Positions 46,463-55,475 of a stretch of 64,000 nucleotides of DNA are shown piece by piece. This stretch comes from Anaerotignum sp. MB30-C6. Lineage in GTDB: Bacteria > Bacillota > Clostridia > Lachnospirales > Anaerotignaceae. The notes beneath the pieces were generated by a model. That model did no database searches. It worked only from the letters and a program-made list of their open reading frames with translations, and had not been told where the DNA came from. The stretch covers positions 2,356,001-2,420,000 of the forward strand of contig NZ_CP133078.1 of the NCBI RefSeq assembly GCF_030908465.1. The letters are read 5' to 3'. Within the stretch, counting starts at the first letter, position 1. Each line of letters opens with the position of its first letter. Made by a program: the position numbers and the translations under genes.

Positions 46463-46873
46463 GTGGAGCCAAATATTTTCAAAACTGCGGATATAAAATC
46501 AACGCAAAAAAGACGTCTGCTGCTATTATTACTTCAAAAGCAGCAACGCCCAATGACAGCGGAAGATCTATATGAAAAGGCAAAACTTTTGGTTTCTATT
46601 AACCTTTCCACTGTCTACCGAAACTTAAACACCCTTACTGAAAAAGGTGTACTGTCTCGTACCATTCGCCAAAATGGAAAAGCTTATTATACTTTCATTT
46701 CCCATGTGCACTGTCATCGTTTGATTTGCACCTCTTGCAATGACATAATATCTGTTGAATCCTGCCCATTAGGAGAATTGCAGGAAACCTTGGAGCAAGA
46801 AACGGGCTATCAAATTTTGGAGCATTCTTTAGAATTTAAAGGTATTTGCCCAGAATGTAGATCAAAAAAATAA
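46463..46873 (+). CDS. Fur-family metal-dependent repressor
   Basis: 136 aa. Winged-helix STVYRNLNTLTEKGVL, the metal-binding HVHCHRLICTSC and the structural zinc pairs C89/C92 and C129/C132. The start is GTG 46463, seven bases after AGGAGG; the longer frame would begin inside the promoter. Whether it answers to iron, zinc or peroxide is not clear; the run HVHCHRLIC is closest to Zur/Fur types. Confidence 0.88.
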   Translation: MEPNIFKTADIKSTQKRRLLLLLLQKQQRPMTAEDLYEKAKLLVSINLSTVYRNLNTLTEKGVLSRTIRQNGKAYYTFISHVHCHRLICTSCNDIISVESCPLGELQETLEQETGYQILEHSLEFKGICPECRSKK

Positions 46874-46912
46874 AAGAACTCTGCTAATTTTTTTTGCATG
46901 AGTTCTTTTTTG
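46872..46912. terminator. Bidirectional terminator
   Basis: AAAAGAACTC / GAGTTCTTTT stem then T run. Confidence 0.75.
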
Positions 46913-46917
46913 TTTAC

Positions 46918-47214
46918 TTATTGTCCAAAATCTGAATCGTCAGGTTTTATATTGTCATGCTTCGGGCTGGTATAGCTTAATGCTCGTTTACTATCGCAAA
47001 TCCCCTTTGTTGTAGGGTCATTCACCACTCCAACTATGGCCAGAATGATACTTACTAATAAGAAAGGATTACTGGCAACATACTTTATTTCTTCTAATAC
47101 CATAGACCAAGTGTTAAAATCCTCGGGTCTAACGCCTAGTGTAGACGAGATAACACCAAATAAACCAATCCAAAACATAGGGTTTTTAAATCGCACTCGC
47201 CAATTAATTTTCAT
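46918..47214 (-). CDS. Phage holin, phi-LC3 family (orphan)
   Basis: 98 aa. MKINWRVRFKNPMFWIGLFG and VVNDPTTKGICDSKRALSY match the phi-LC3 holin pattern: two membrane segments and a charged tail. Holins permeabilise the membrane for endolysin in phage lysis. GGAGGAA precedes the ATG. No endolysin, tail or integrase gene is near, so it is an isolated remnant or a domesticated gene. Confidence 0.88.
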   Translation of the reverse strand: MKINWRVRFKNPMFWIGLFGVISSTLGVRPEDFNTWSMVLEEIKYVASNPFLLVSIILAIVGVVNDPTTKGICDSKRALSYTSPKHDNIKPDDSDFGQ

Positions 47215-47334
47215 TTTCCTCCCCCCTTTAAAAGTTCAATTTTAAAAATACCCCTACTACAATATATAAAGAAAACTGTCCTTGATTTCCTAAAATTGAA
47301 AATTAAAATTTAAGTAATAACTAAAATTGGGATG

Positions 47335-47371
47335 AAAAAAGCCGCCCTTCAATAAATTTGAAAAGCGGCTT
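47335..47371 (-). terminator. Terminator of the fatty-acid operon
   Basis: AAGCCGC / GCGGCTT with further inner pairs, then six T on the minus strand. Confidence 0.8.
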
Positions 47372-47430
47372 ATCTTTTTTATTCACAATAGTTAGAAATA
47401 ACAAATGAATTCCAAGAATCCTTCTTTATA

Positions 47431-49137
47431 TTATTCTTTCTCATTCCAACTGCCAAGCTTGCGAAATCTTTCATATCTTGTTTCGCTTATTTCAGGGGCA
47501 AGGTTGTAAATTTCCTTTAAATCTCCCCTTATGGTTTCTTTTAACTCGCTGCACATTTCCTCAAAATAAGGAAAATTTTCAGGTATAATACGCTCTGCCA
47601 CACCAAAACGTTTCATATCCTCAGCGGTGATACATAAACACGCTGCCGCCTCTGCCGAAGCCTCAGACGAAGCTTCCCCCCATAAAATGCTGGCGCATCC
47701 TTCTGGGGAAATAACGGAAAACACAGCGTTTTCCAGCATATACACCTTGTTTGCAACGGAAAGACCCAAAGCACCGCCGCTACCGCCCTCGCCGATTACA
47801 ATGGTAATAATAGGAACTTTAATTGCCATCATCTCCATTAGGTTGTCAGCGATTGCCTGCCCCTGGCCACGTTCTTCTGCTTCTTCGCCACAAAAAGCCC
47901 CAGCAGTGTCCACAAAACAAATAATGGGTCGATTGAACTTTTCCGCTTGTTTCATTAAGCGTAAGGCCTTACGGTATCCATCGGGCATAGGGCTGCCAAA
48001 ATTGCATTGAATTCTTTCTTCAAGGTTTCTGCCTCTTTCGATGCCAACAAAGGTAACAGGCATTTCCTCCAACATACCAATCCCACCGATAATCGCCTTA
48101 TCGTCGGCAAACTTTCGGTCTCCATGGAGTTCTGTTCTATCGGTAAATAATCGTTCGATATATGCCCTGGAGGTTGGACGGTTTTGGGCTCTTGCCGCCA
48201 TAACCCTTTCATAAGGTAATAAAGGATTCCCTTTTACCTGTTGAGCCTCTTGTCTGAAAAAGACATCTTCCAAAGCCCTACTATGCTCTCTTATTCCATG
48301 CTGATGTAGTAATGTCGCTAGGGTGCCTCTTAACTCTGTTCTTGGTATGATTGCATCTACAAACCCATGTTCCAATAAAAACTCTGCTTTTTGAAAATCA
48401 TCGGGCAGCTTTTTCTTTGTTGTTTGTTCGATGACTCTACGCCCCGCAAACCCGATGGTTGCGTTTGGCTCGGAAAGAATAATGTCCCCAAGCATGGCAA
48501 AGCTAGCGGTAACACCACCTGTGGTAGGGTCAGTCAAAACGGTAATGTATAACCCACCCCGTTTGCTATGAAAATCCACAGCACCACTCACCTTGGCCAT
48601 TTGCATCAAAGAGAGAATTCCCTCCTGCATTCTGGCGCCACCGGAAGATGTAAAACCAACAACGGGCAACTTTTCTTCTGCTGCGTATTCAAATAGTCTT
48701 GCCAGTTTTTCGCCAACAACGGAACCCATACTCCCCATCATAAACAGGGGATCCATAACAAATATGGCACATTCCTGCCCACGAAAAGCAGCACGACCAC
48801 ATAATACGGCCTCAGCCTCACCGGAGCCCATTTTCCCACTTTCCAGCTTTACATCGTAACCGGGAAAATTAAGTGGATCATTGGTAGAAATTTCTGTAAT
48901 CAGCTCTTGGAAACTGCCCTTGTCACAAAGTGCTTTAATTCTAGTTCTTGAGCCAATTCGGAAATGATGTCCACACGAAGGACAAACCATTTTATTTTTA
49001 GCAACATTCCGTTTTGTCTCGATGGACTTACAAACGGGACACCGCATCTTTTCCTCAACAACAGGGGTAATGCCCCCTTTTTCTAAATCATTTTTAGATT
49101 TGCGGAATAAACCCACAATATTGTGCAAGTTACTCAC
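47431..49137 (-). CDS. accDA: Acetyl-CoA carboxylase carboxyltransferase, fused beta and alpha subunits (AccD-AccA)
   Basis: 568 aa. Residues 1-285 are AccD, with the zinc ribbon C33/C36...C52/C55 and GGARMQEGILSLMQM. Residues about 290-568 are AccA, with LTDRTELHGDRKFADD-like, GSPMPDGYRKALRLM and GEGGSGGALGL. The fused enzyme carboxylates acetyl-CoA from carboxybiotin. The start is GTG 49137 just behind GGAGG and overlaps accC by 8 bases. Last gene of the operon. Confidence 0.95.
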   Translation of the reverse strand: MSNLHNIVGLFRKSKNDLEKGGITPVVEEKMRCPVCKSIETKRNVAKNKMVCPSCGHHFRIGSRTRIKALCDKGSFQELITEISTNDPLNFPGYDVKLESGKMGSGEAEAVLCGRAAFRGQECAIFVMDPLFMMGSMGSVVGEKLARLFEYAAEEKLPVVGFTSSGGARMQEGILSLMQMAKVSGAVDFHSKRGGLYITVLTDPTTGGVTASFAMLGDIILSEPNATIGFAGRRVIEQTTKKKLPDDFQKAEFLLEHGFVDAIIPRTELRGTLATLLHQHGIREHSRALEDVFFRQEAQQVKGNPLLPYERVMAARAQNRPTSRAYIERLFTDRTELHGDRKFADDKAIIGGIGMLEEMPVTFVGIERGRNLEERIQCNFGSPMPDGYRKALRLMKQAEKFNRPIICFVDTAGAFCGEEAEERGQGQAIADNLMEMMAIKVPIITIVIGEGGSGGALGLSVANKVYMLENAVFSVISPEGCASILWGEASSEASAEAAACLCITAEDMKRFGVAERIIPENFPYFEEMCSELKETIRGDLKEIYNLAPEISETRYERFRKLGSWNEKE

Positions 49138-50455
49138 TTCCCTCCGCTAAAATTTCTGGCAATATCAGGGTGTCATACGCCCCTTGCCAAAAGCTCTTGC
49201 TACGAATCAATTTCAGCTGATCCTCGATATTTGTTTCAACGCCCTCAATTACCATTTCGCATAACGCCGTCTCCATCTTTCGGATGGCATCCTCTCTGGT
49301 GTTGGCAAAAACAATAAGCTTACCTAACATAGAATCGTAAAAAGGAACAACCTCGCAATCCTGAACCAAGGCAGTATCAAAGTGTACCCTAGCCCCTCCG
49401 GGAATATGAAGGAAATGTATCTTCCCCGTTGACCTTGCATTAATACGGCACTCCATAGCGTGTCCTTTTAAGTGAATATCTCCCTGAGTAAAGTCAAGAG
49501 GAATCTGGCAAGCAATACGAATCTGCCACTTTACAATGTCAATACCGCTAATTTCTTCGGTAATCGGGTGTTCCACCTGCAAACGGGTATTCATTTCAAT
49601 AAAATAAAACTCTCCGTTGGGTGCCAGTAAAAACTCTACCGTTCCTGCATTGGTATAGTTTGCGGCCTTGGCAGCTTTTATTGCCGCCGCCATCATTTTC
49701 CCACGAATTTCTTCTGTCATTACAGGGCTTGGTGTTTCTTCCAATACCTTTTGTTTGTTCAGCTGTAAGGAACAATCCCTTTCACCCAAACAAACCATAT
49801 TTCCGAAATTATCAGCTAAAATCTGCATTTCAACATGACGTACATGATTCAAATATTTTTCCAAAAATACTTGGCCGTTTCCAAAGGCACTTTGTGCCTC
49901 CGCTGATGCAGTCAAAAATGCATTTTCCAGCTCCTCTCTTGAAGAAACCACACGGATTCCCTTACCGCCACCTCCGGCTGTTGCCTTCACCAACAAAGGA
50001 AAACCAATTTCTTCTGCCAAAGCCTTAGCCTCTTCAACATCCTTTAAAATTTCTGTACCTGGAACAACAGGCACACCAATTTCTTTCATCAGACTGCGGG
50101 CATGGTCTTTATCCCCCATACTCTGCATAACTTGGCTTTTGGGGCCAATAAAAACAATGTCGTTGGCTTCACAAAGAGCTGCAAACTCTGGGTTTTCCGA
50201 AAGAAATCCATACCCGGGATGAATTGCCCCAGCATTACAAGCTAAGGCAGCACTAATAATATTCTTTTGATTTAAGTAGCTTTCCGCCGCACTTTTTCCC
50301 CCGATACAAATTCGCTCGTCAGCCAAAGCCACAGGTAGCGAATTACGGTCTGCCTCGGAATAAACAGCTACGGTTTCTATCCCCATTTCTTTGCACGCAC
50401 GAATAATCCGCACTGCAACTTCCCCACGATTTGCCACGAGAATTTTTGTAAACAT
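49130..50455 (-). CDS. accC: Biotin carboxylase
   Basis: 441 aa ATP-grasp enzyme that carboxylates biotin on AccB. KILVANRGEVAVRIIRA at the N-terminus, ATP loop KATAGGGGKGIRVV, and EMNTRLQVEHPITEEISG with the catalytic residues. Starts 4 bp past the fabZ stop. Confidence 0.97.
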   Translation of the reverse strand: MFTKILVANRGEVAVRIIRACKEMGIETVAVYSEADRNSLPVALADERICIGGKSAAESYLNQKNIISAALACNAGAIHPGYGFLSENPEFAALCEANDIVFIGPKSQVMQSMGDKDHARSLMKEIGVPVVPGTEILKDVEEAKALAEEIGFPLLVKATAGGGGKGIRVVSSREELENAFLTASAEAQSAFGNGQVFLEKYLNHVRHVEMQILADNFGNMVCLGERDCSLQLNKQKVLEETPSPVMTEEIRGKMMAAAIKAAKAANYTNAGTVEFLLAPNGEFYFIEMNTRLQVEHPITEEISGIDIVKWQIRIACQIPLDFTQGDIHLKGHAMECRINARSTGKIHFLHIPGGARVHFDTALVQDCEVVPFYDSMLGKLIVFANTREDAIRKMETALCEMVIEGVETNIEDQLKLIRSKSFWQGAYDTLILPEILAEGSE

Positions 50456-50459
50456 ATCC

Positions 50460-50876
50460 TCAAGTCTCCTTTATCAATGCAAAAGAGAATTCTGCACTCA
50501 CACATAATTTTCCGTTTACAAAGCCCTTTCCTTCGACCCAGTAAAACACACCTTTATTTTTAATCAGCTTACATTGTGTTTCTAAAACATCACCGGGGCG
50601 TACACTGTTCTTAAAGCGTACTTTATCAAACCCTGTAAAAAAGGGAGTCGCACCCTCATTTTCTTCAGAAAGTAAAACACAAGCTGATTGCCCTAAAATT
50701 TCGCAAAGAATTACGCCTGGTACAACAGGGTTATCTGGAAAGTGTCCCTGCAAAAACCATTCGTCTCCCACAATCGTTTTTTTACCGTAAGCAATACCCT
50801 CTTTCAGTTCTGCCTCGTCGATTAAAAGCATGGCATCCCTATGGGGTAGAAATTTCTTAATCTCTTCTTGATTCAT
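50460..50876 (-). CDS. fabZ: 3-hydroxyacyl-ACP dehydratase FabZ
   Basis: 138 aa hot-dog enzyme. The catalytic His45 and Glu59 are in GHFPDNPVVPGVILCE. ATG 50876 with GAGGAGG upstream; an upstream extension into accB is rejected. It abuts the accB stop. Confidence 0.96.
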   Translation of the reverse strand: MNQEEIKKFLPHRDAMLLIDEAELKEGIAYGKKTIVGDEWFLQGHFPDNPVVPGVILCEILGQSACVLLSEENEGATPFFTGFDKVRFKNSVRPGDVLETQCKLIKNKGVFYWVEGKGFVNGKLCVSAEFSFALIKET

Positions 50877-50877
50877 G

Positions 50878-51336
50878 TCAAGCCTCCTCACGAATGCGTA
50901 CCAATACCTGACCAAACTCAACAATCTGGCCGTTGTCCACAGGAATTTCAACAATCTCGCCGTCTTTCTCTGCTTCAATGGTATTGAACATCTTCATGGA
51001 TTCTACAATACAAACAGGGTCACCTTTTTTCACCTTGTCTCCTGCCTTTACATAAGGAGCTGCCCCCGCTTGTGGCGCTAAATAAACAGTCCCCACCAGT
51101 GGAGATTTCTGTTCATAGGCCGTTACCACTTCTGCTACAGTTACCGTTTCTTTTTCTTCCACAGTAACGATAGTTTCCTCAGCAAAAATCTGAGTCTCTT
51201 TTGCTTCTTCCTGCAAAAAAACTTTACCGCCATTTGCCTCTAAAACCAAACGAACGTCGCCTTCCGTTAAGTCCAGTTTTGTCAGTCGATTTTGCTTCAA
51301 TATTTTAGCCAGCTCGGCAACTTTTTTCGTTTCCAT
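50878..51336 (-). CDS. accB: Biotin carboxyl carrier protein
   Basis: 152 aa. An N-terminal helix (MxxKKVAELAKILKQNRLTKLDL-type), a Glu/Val-rich linker and the biotinyl domain with Lys115 in VESMKMFNT (the usual Ala of EAMKM is Ser here). Confidence 0.96.
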   Translation of the reverse strand: METKKVAELAKILKQNRLTKLDLTEGDVRLVLEANGGKVFLQEEAKETQIFAEETIVTVEEKETVTVAEVVTAYEQKSPLVGTVYLAPQAGAAPYVKAGDKVKKGDPVCIVESMKMFNTIEAEKDGEIVEIPVDNGQIVEFGQVLVRIREEA

Positions 51337-51343
51337 AAATTCA

Positions 51344-52576
51344 TCAATCCTTTATTTTTTTAAATGCCACACATGCATTATGTCCACCAAAGCCTAAAGA
51401 TGTAGACAAAGCACCTTCGATGGACGCTTCTACTGCAACGTTAGGTGTATAATTCAAGTTACATTCAGGATCTTGTTCTTTTAAGTTAATGGTGGGTGGT
51501 ACAATTCCATTTCTGATTGCCAAAATGGAGGCAATGGCCTCTATGGCACCGGCGGCACCCAGCATATGCCCAGTCATCGACTTGGTAGAGCTGATATGCA
51601 GCTTTTTAGCTTCTTCGCCAAATGCATTACGAATGGCAGTGGTCTCTATTTTATCGTTCATGGGTGTTCCTGTACCATGAGCATTATAATAAATCTGCTG
51701 CGTTTCAATGCCTTCCAAGCCCTTGGTAGCATCCTTAATTGCCTTTGCGCTTGCCTTGGCCTCAGGTGAAGGCGCTGTCACATGGTGCGCATCGCAAGTA
51801 GATCCATAGCCAACTATCTCAGCATAAATTTTTGCCCCTCTAGCCTTAGCGTGTTCATATTCTTCCAAAATCAAAGTCCCTGCGCCTTCGCCCATAACAA
51901 AGCCACCTCTTCTGCTATCAAAAGGGAGGGACGCCGCCTCAGGATCCTCTGCCGGGCTTAATGCCATACAGCTTCCAAAGCCCGCTATGGCCAAAGGAGT
52001 AATGGCCGCTTCACTACCGCCACAAATGGCCGCAGTTGCATAGCCATGTAAAATTGCTCTATAGCCCTCTCCAATTGCAGTCGTTCCTGTGGCACAAGCA
52101 GTGGAAACCGCAACACAAGCACCTTCAGCACCATAACGAATGGCGATATTTCCTGCACCAATGTTGTTAATCATTTTAGGGATAAATAATGGAGAAATTC
52201 TTCTTGCTCCCTTTTCTGCCAAAGTATAAGAACTTTCACAAAAAGTTTCAAATCCCCCAACACCTGAGCCGTAATAAACAGCAAGCTCTTCCTGAGCTAC
52301 CGCTCCATCCAAACCACTATCGGCCATAGCCTCAGCCGTAGCAGACAAAGCATAGATACTAAAACGATCCAGCTTTTTTGCCGCTAACTTATCCATGTAT
52401 TTGGTAGGGTCAAAGTCTTTTAACTCTCCCGCTAAGCGAAATTTGCTATCAGAAACGTCGAAACGTGTAATAACGTCAATGCCGTTCTTGCCTCCAATTA
52501 AGCCTTGCCAAAAATCTTCTACTGTATTACCAATAGGTGTTACTGCCCCTAATCCTGTCACAACAACTCTTCTCAT
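51344..52576 (-). CDS. fabF: Beta-ketoacyl-ACP synthase II
   Basis: 410 aa thiolase-fold condensing enzyme. Active Cys161 in VSTACATGT, and His in NAHGTGTPMND and KSMTGHMLGAAG. It elongates acyl-ACP. AGGAGG precedes the ATG. Confidence 0.98.
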   Translation of the reverse strand: MRRVVVTGLGAVTPIGNTVEDFWQGLIGGKNGIDVITRFDVSDSKFRLAGELKDFDPTKYMDKLAAKKLDRFSIYALSATAEAMADSGLDGAVAQEELAVYYGSGVGGFETFCESSYTLAEKGARRISPLFIPKMINNIGAGNIAIRYGAEGACVAVSTACATGTTAIGEGYRAILHGYATAAICGGSEAAITPLAIAGFGSCMALSPAEDPEAASLPFDSRRGGFVMGEGAGTLILEEYEHAKARGAKIYAEIVGYGSTCDAHHVTAPSPEAKASAKAIKDATKGLEGIETQQIYYNAHGTGTPMNDKIETTAIRNAFGEEAKKLHISSTKSMTGHMLGAAGAIEAIASILAIRNGIVPPTINLKEQDPECNLNYTPNVAVEASIEGALSTSLGFGGHNACVAFKKIKD

Positions 52577-52585
52577 ACAAACCTC

Positions 52586-53320
52586 CTACATTGCCATACC
52601 GCCGTCGATACGAATCACTTCACCGGTAATATAATCTGATGCATCCGAAACAAGGAATAAAACTAATTTTGCAACTTCTTCCACCTGACCGAAACGTTTC
52701 ATGGGAATTGCATTTTTAATTTCCTCATTCCCTGTAAAAGCCTCCGCCATTTCCGTTTGAATAAATCCAGGTGCAATGGCATTGCAACAAACACCACGGG
52801 ATGCCAATTCCTTTGCCACGGATTTTGTTAAACCAATCATACCTGCCTTAGAAGCGGAATAGTTGGCCTGCCCTGGGTTTCCAATCAAACCGGAAACAGA
52901 GCTAACATTCACAATTTTACCGCTCTTTTGTTTCAAAAATAGGGGATACACGCTCTTAATCATGTAAAAAGCACCTTTTAAGTTGGTATCCACCACGCTA
53001 TCAAAATCTTCCGCTTTCATCATAGGAACTAGTTTATCCTTTGTAATTCCCGCATTGTTTACCAAAATGTGAATTCCGCCAAAGTCTGCTGCAATTTCTT
53101 TTACAACGGCAGCAACCTGTGTCGCATCCGTAACATTACACCGATATCCCTTCGCCTTTACCCCCAAAGCCTCTAAAGCCTTTTGGGTTTCCTCGGCCTT
53201 CTGGGTATTTCCTGCATATAAAAAAGCAATATCTGCCCCATTTTCCGCTAACAATTTGCAAATTGCTGCGCCGATTCCTCTGGAACCGCCAGTCACAACT
53301 GCTACTTTTCCTTTGAGCAT
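52586..53320 (-). CDS. fabG: 3-oxoacyl-ACP reductase
   Basis: 244 aa short-chain dehydrogenase. NAD(P) loop GGSRGIG at 11-17, NNAG, and catalytic Ser141, Tyr154 and Lys158 (ANYSASKAG). Its start overlaps the fabD end. Confidence 0.98.
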   Translation of the reverse strand: MLKGKVAVVTGGSRGIGAAICKLLAENGADIAFLYAGNTQKAEETQKALEALGVKAKGYRCNVTDATQVAAVVKEIAADFGGIHILVNNAGITKDKLVPMMKAEDFDSVVDTNLKGAFYMIKSVYPLFLKQKSGKIVNVSSVSGLIGNPGQANYSASKAGMIGLTKSVAKELASRGVCCNAIAPGFIQTEMAEAFTGNEEIKNAIPMKRFGQVEEVAKLVLFLVSDASDYITGEVIRIDGGMAM

Positions 53321-54231
53321 ATAAAATCCTCCTCTTTGATTTTCTCTACCTCTTCCATGGAAGAAACAGAATATACCTTACTTTCAGGTAAGATACGAGA
53401 AATCAATTTTTTTAAAGTGTTGCCTACCCCTACTTCAATAAAGGTATCAAAACCATCTGCCGCCATCTGTTCAATGCTTTCTTGCCAACGCAAAGCATTG
53501 TCAATCTGGGGTGCCATCCACGCCCGAACATCTTCTTCATAGGGCTTCGCCATATAATTGGAATACACTGGAATCTCAGGTTTTTGAATCTGATACTCCT
53601 TCAAAACTTGGGCAAAATCCTTTGCCGCTTCTTTCATAAACGGGGAGTGGAAACCGCCGCCAACTGCTACGGGCATCCCTCTGCCGCCGGCTTCTCTGAC
53701 TGCTAGAGAGAAAGCCTCCATTTCTTCTTTCTTCCCTGCAACCACCAGTTGGCCTGGGCCATTGTAGTTTACAGGATAAACATTTTCAAAACCCTTGCAA
53801 ATTTCTTCTACCTTACTGTTTTCAAGCTTCATAACCGCTACCATGGAGCCTGGATTTTTTTCGGCTTCTCTGGCCATAACCTGACCCCTGAAGCAAGCTA
53901 AACGAAAACCATCCAAAAGGTCATATGCCCCTGCAAAGGCCAATGCTGGTATCTCCCCTAAAGAAAAACCTGCCACACCATCAGGAATAATACCTTCTTC
54001 CTTTAATGCCAATGCTGCCGCCAAATCCGCTAGGTATAAGCAAGGCTGTGTATTTTCTGTGTTCTTTAATTCTTCATCTGTTCCGAAAAAACACTGATTT
54101 AAAGTATTGGGGCGAATTTCTTCCGCCCCAACAAATACTTGTTGTACAGCACCTTTTGCATCGTAGAAGCTTTTGCCCATACCCGCTTTTTGTGCGCCTT
54201 GGCCAGAGAAAACGAATGCTATTTTACCCAT
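53302..54231 (-). CDS. fabD: Malonyl-CoA:ACP acyltransferase
   Basis: 309 aa. The active Ser90 is in GFSLGE (the common form is GHSLGE, so a Phe replaces His beside the nucleophile), with GQGAQKAGMGK at the N-terminus and GGFHSPFM holding the catalytic His. Overlaps the fabK end. Confidence 0.96.
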   Translation of the reverse strand: MGKIAFVFSGQGAQKAGMGKSFYDAKGAVQQVFVGAEEIRPNTLNQCFFGTDEELKNTENTQPCLYLADLAAALALKEEGIIPDGVAGFSLGEIPALAFAGAYDLLDGFRLACFRGQVMAREAEKNPGSMVAVMKLENSKVEEICKGFENVYPVNYNGPGQLVVAGKKEEMEAFSLAVREAGGRGMPVAVGGGFHSPFMKEAAKDFAQVLKEYQIQKPEIPVYSNYMAKPYEEDVRAWMAPQIDNALRWQESIEQMAADGFDTFIEVGVGNTLKKLISRILPESKVYSVSSMEEVEKIKEEDFICSKEK

Positions 54232-55169
54232 TTTGCGCCTCCTCCTAATAAAGCTTCTGCTTCTTCTGCAATTTCTTTTAAAATTTCAGCTGCAGGCTGT
54301 GCTTTCTTCACCATACCGGAAATCTGTCCCGCTAAGAAACAGCCCTCCTTGGTATCGCCCTCCACTGCTGCCTTTCTCAAAGCCCCTACACCCAACTCAG
54401 CCACCATTTCCGCTGTGGTTTCAGGTGCATACTCTTTTTTCAAAAATTCACGGCTAAAATTATTTTTCAAACAACGACAAGTATTTCCCCCGAATCTTCT
54501 GCCTGTTGTTGTCGTTGAAATATCACTCGCCTTTAAAACCAACTCTTTATAATTGGGATGAACAGAACACTCCTCAGCCAAAAGGAATCTGGTACCCATC
54601 TGTACCCCAACAGCACCCAACATAAATGCTGCTGCAATTCCTCTGCCATCACCAATACCACCTGCTGCCAGTACAGGAATTTTCACTGCGTCACAAACTT
54701 GAGGGATTAATGGCATTGTGCTCATATCCCCAATGTGTCCGCCGGATTCGCCCCCTTCTGCAATCACTGCACAAGCCCCTGCTTTTTCCATCATTTTTGC
54801 CGCTGCAACAGATGCGGCAACAGGAATCACTTTAATTCCCGCCTCATTCCACATGGGGGTAAACTTTGTAGGGATACCCGCCCCTGTTGTTACCACAGGA
54901 ACTTTCTCCTCTATCACAATTTTTGCCACTTCCTCCACGTGGGGGCTCATCAGCATAATATTTACGCCAAAAGGCTTATCTGTCAAACTCCGTGCAATCT
55001 GTATTTGTTCACGAAGATAATCGCCTCCGGCGTTCATAGCAGAAATAATGCCTAGACCTCCGCCGTTTGAAACAGCCGCGGCCAGCTTGCCATCGGCAAT
55101 CCAAGCCATGCCACCCTGAAAAATGGGATATTCAATTCCTAACATAGAACAGATGGGTGAAAGGATCAT
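54219..55169 (-). CDS. fabK: Enoyl-ACP reductase II (FMN-dependent FabK)
   Basis: 316 aa TIM-barrel flavoenzyme. IEYPIFQGGMAWIA, AVIAEGGESGGHIG (with the catalytic His) and LAAGGIGDGRGIAAA are FabK landmarks. Organisms using FabK tend to be resistant to triclosan, as known from streptococci. AGGAGGGGG precedes the ATG. Confidence 0.97.
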   Translation of the reverse strand: MILSPICSMLGIEYPIFQGGMAWIADGKLAAAVSNGGGLGIISAMNAGGDYLREQIQIARSLTDKPFGVNIMLMSPHVEEVAKIVIEEKVPVVTTGAGIPTKFTPMWNEAGIKVIPVAASVAAAKMMEKAGACAVIAEGGESGGHIGDMSTMPLIPQVCDAVKIPVLAAGGIGDGRGIAAAFMLGAVGVQMGTRFLLAEECSVHPNYKELVLKASDISTTTTGRRFGGNTCRCLKNNFSREFLKKEYAPETTAEMVAELGVGALRKAAVEGDTKEGCFLAGQISGMVKKAQPAAEILKEIAEEAEALLGGGAKWVK

Positions 55170-55186
55170 TCTGTCCCCCTCCTCTC

Positions 55187-55411
55187 TTATTGCAACTTGC
55201 CTTCGATCAGTGCTACTAAGTCACCTACGGCATTTACTTTGTTTTCACCTAATTCGATTTCTGTACCGAATTCTTCTTCCACGTTCATCAAAAGTTCCAT
55301 AACGTCCAAAGAGTCAATACCCAAAGCTTCAAACTTTGTATCCATCTTAATTTCGCTTACTTCACATTCTAATTTTTCTGCTAACATTGCTGCAACTTTT
55401 TCAAATACCAT
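55187..55411 (-). CDS. acpP: Acyl carrier protein
   Basis: 74 aa, acidic; phosphopantetheine Ser34 in GIDSLD. AAAGGAG precedes the ATG. Confidence 0.97.
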   Translation of the reverse strand: MVFEKVAAMLAEKLECEVSEIKMDTKFEALGIDSLDVMELLMNVEEEFGTEIELGENKVNAVGDLVALIEGKLQ

Positions 55412-55475
55412 GATAAAATCTCCTTTTAATTTAAGTTATAGTTTTTATTTTTATTATGAAGCCCTTAGGCGTTCA

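Noticed and set aside
54173..55055. Several open frames antisense to the fab genes
   Set aside because: They are antisense shadows of well-supported genes with no ribosome sites.
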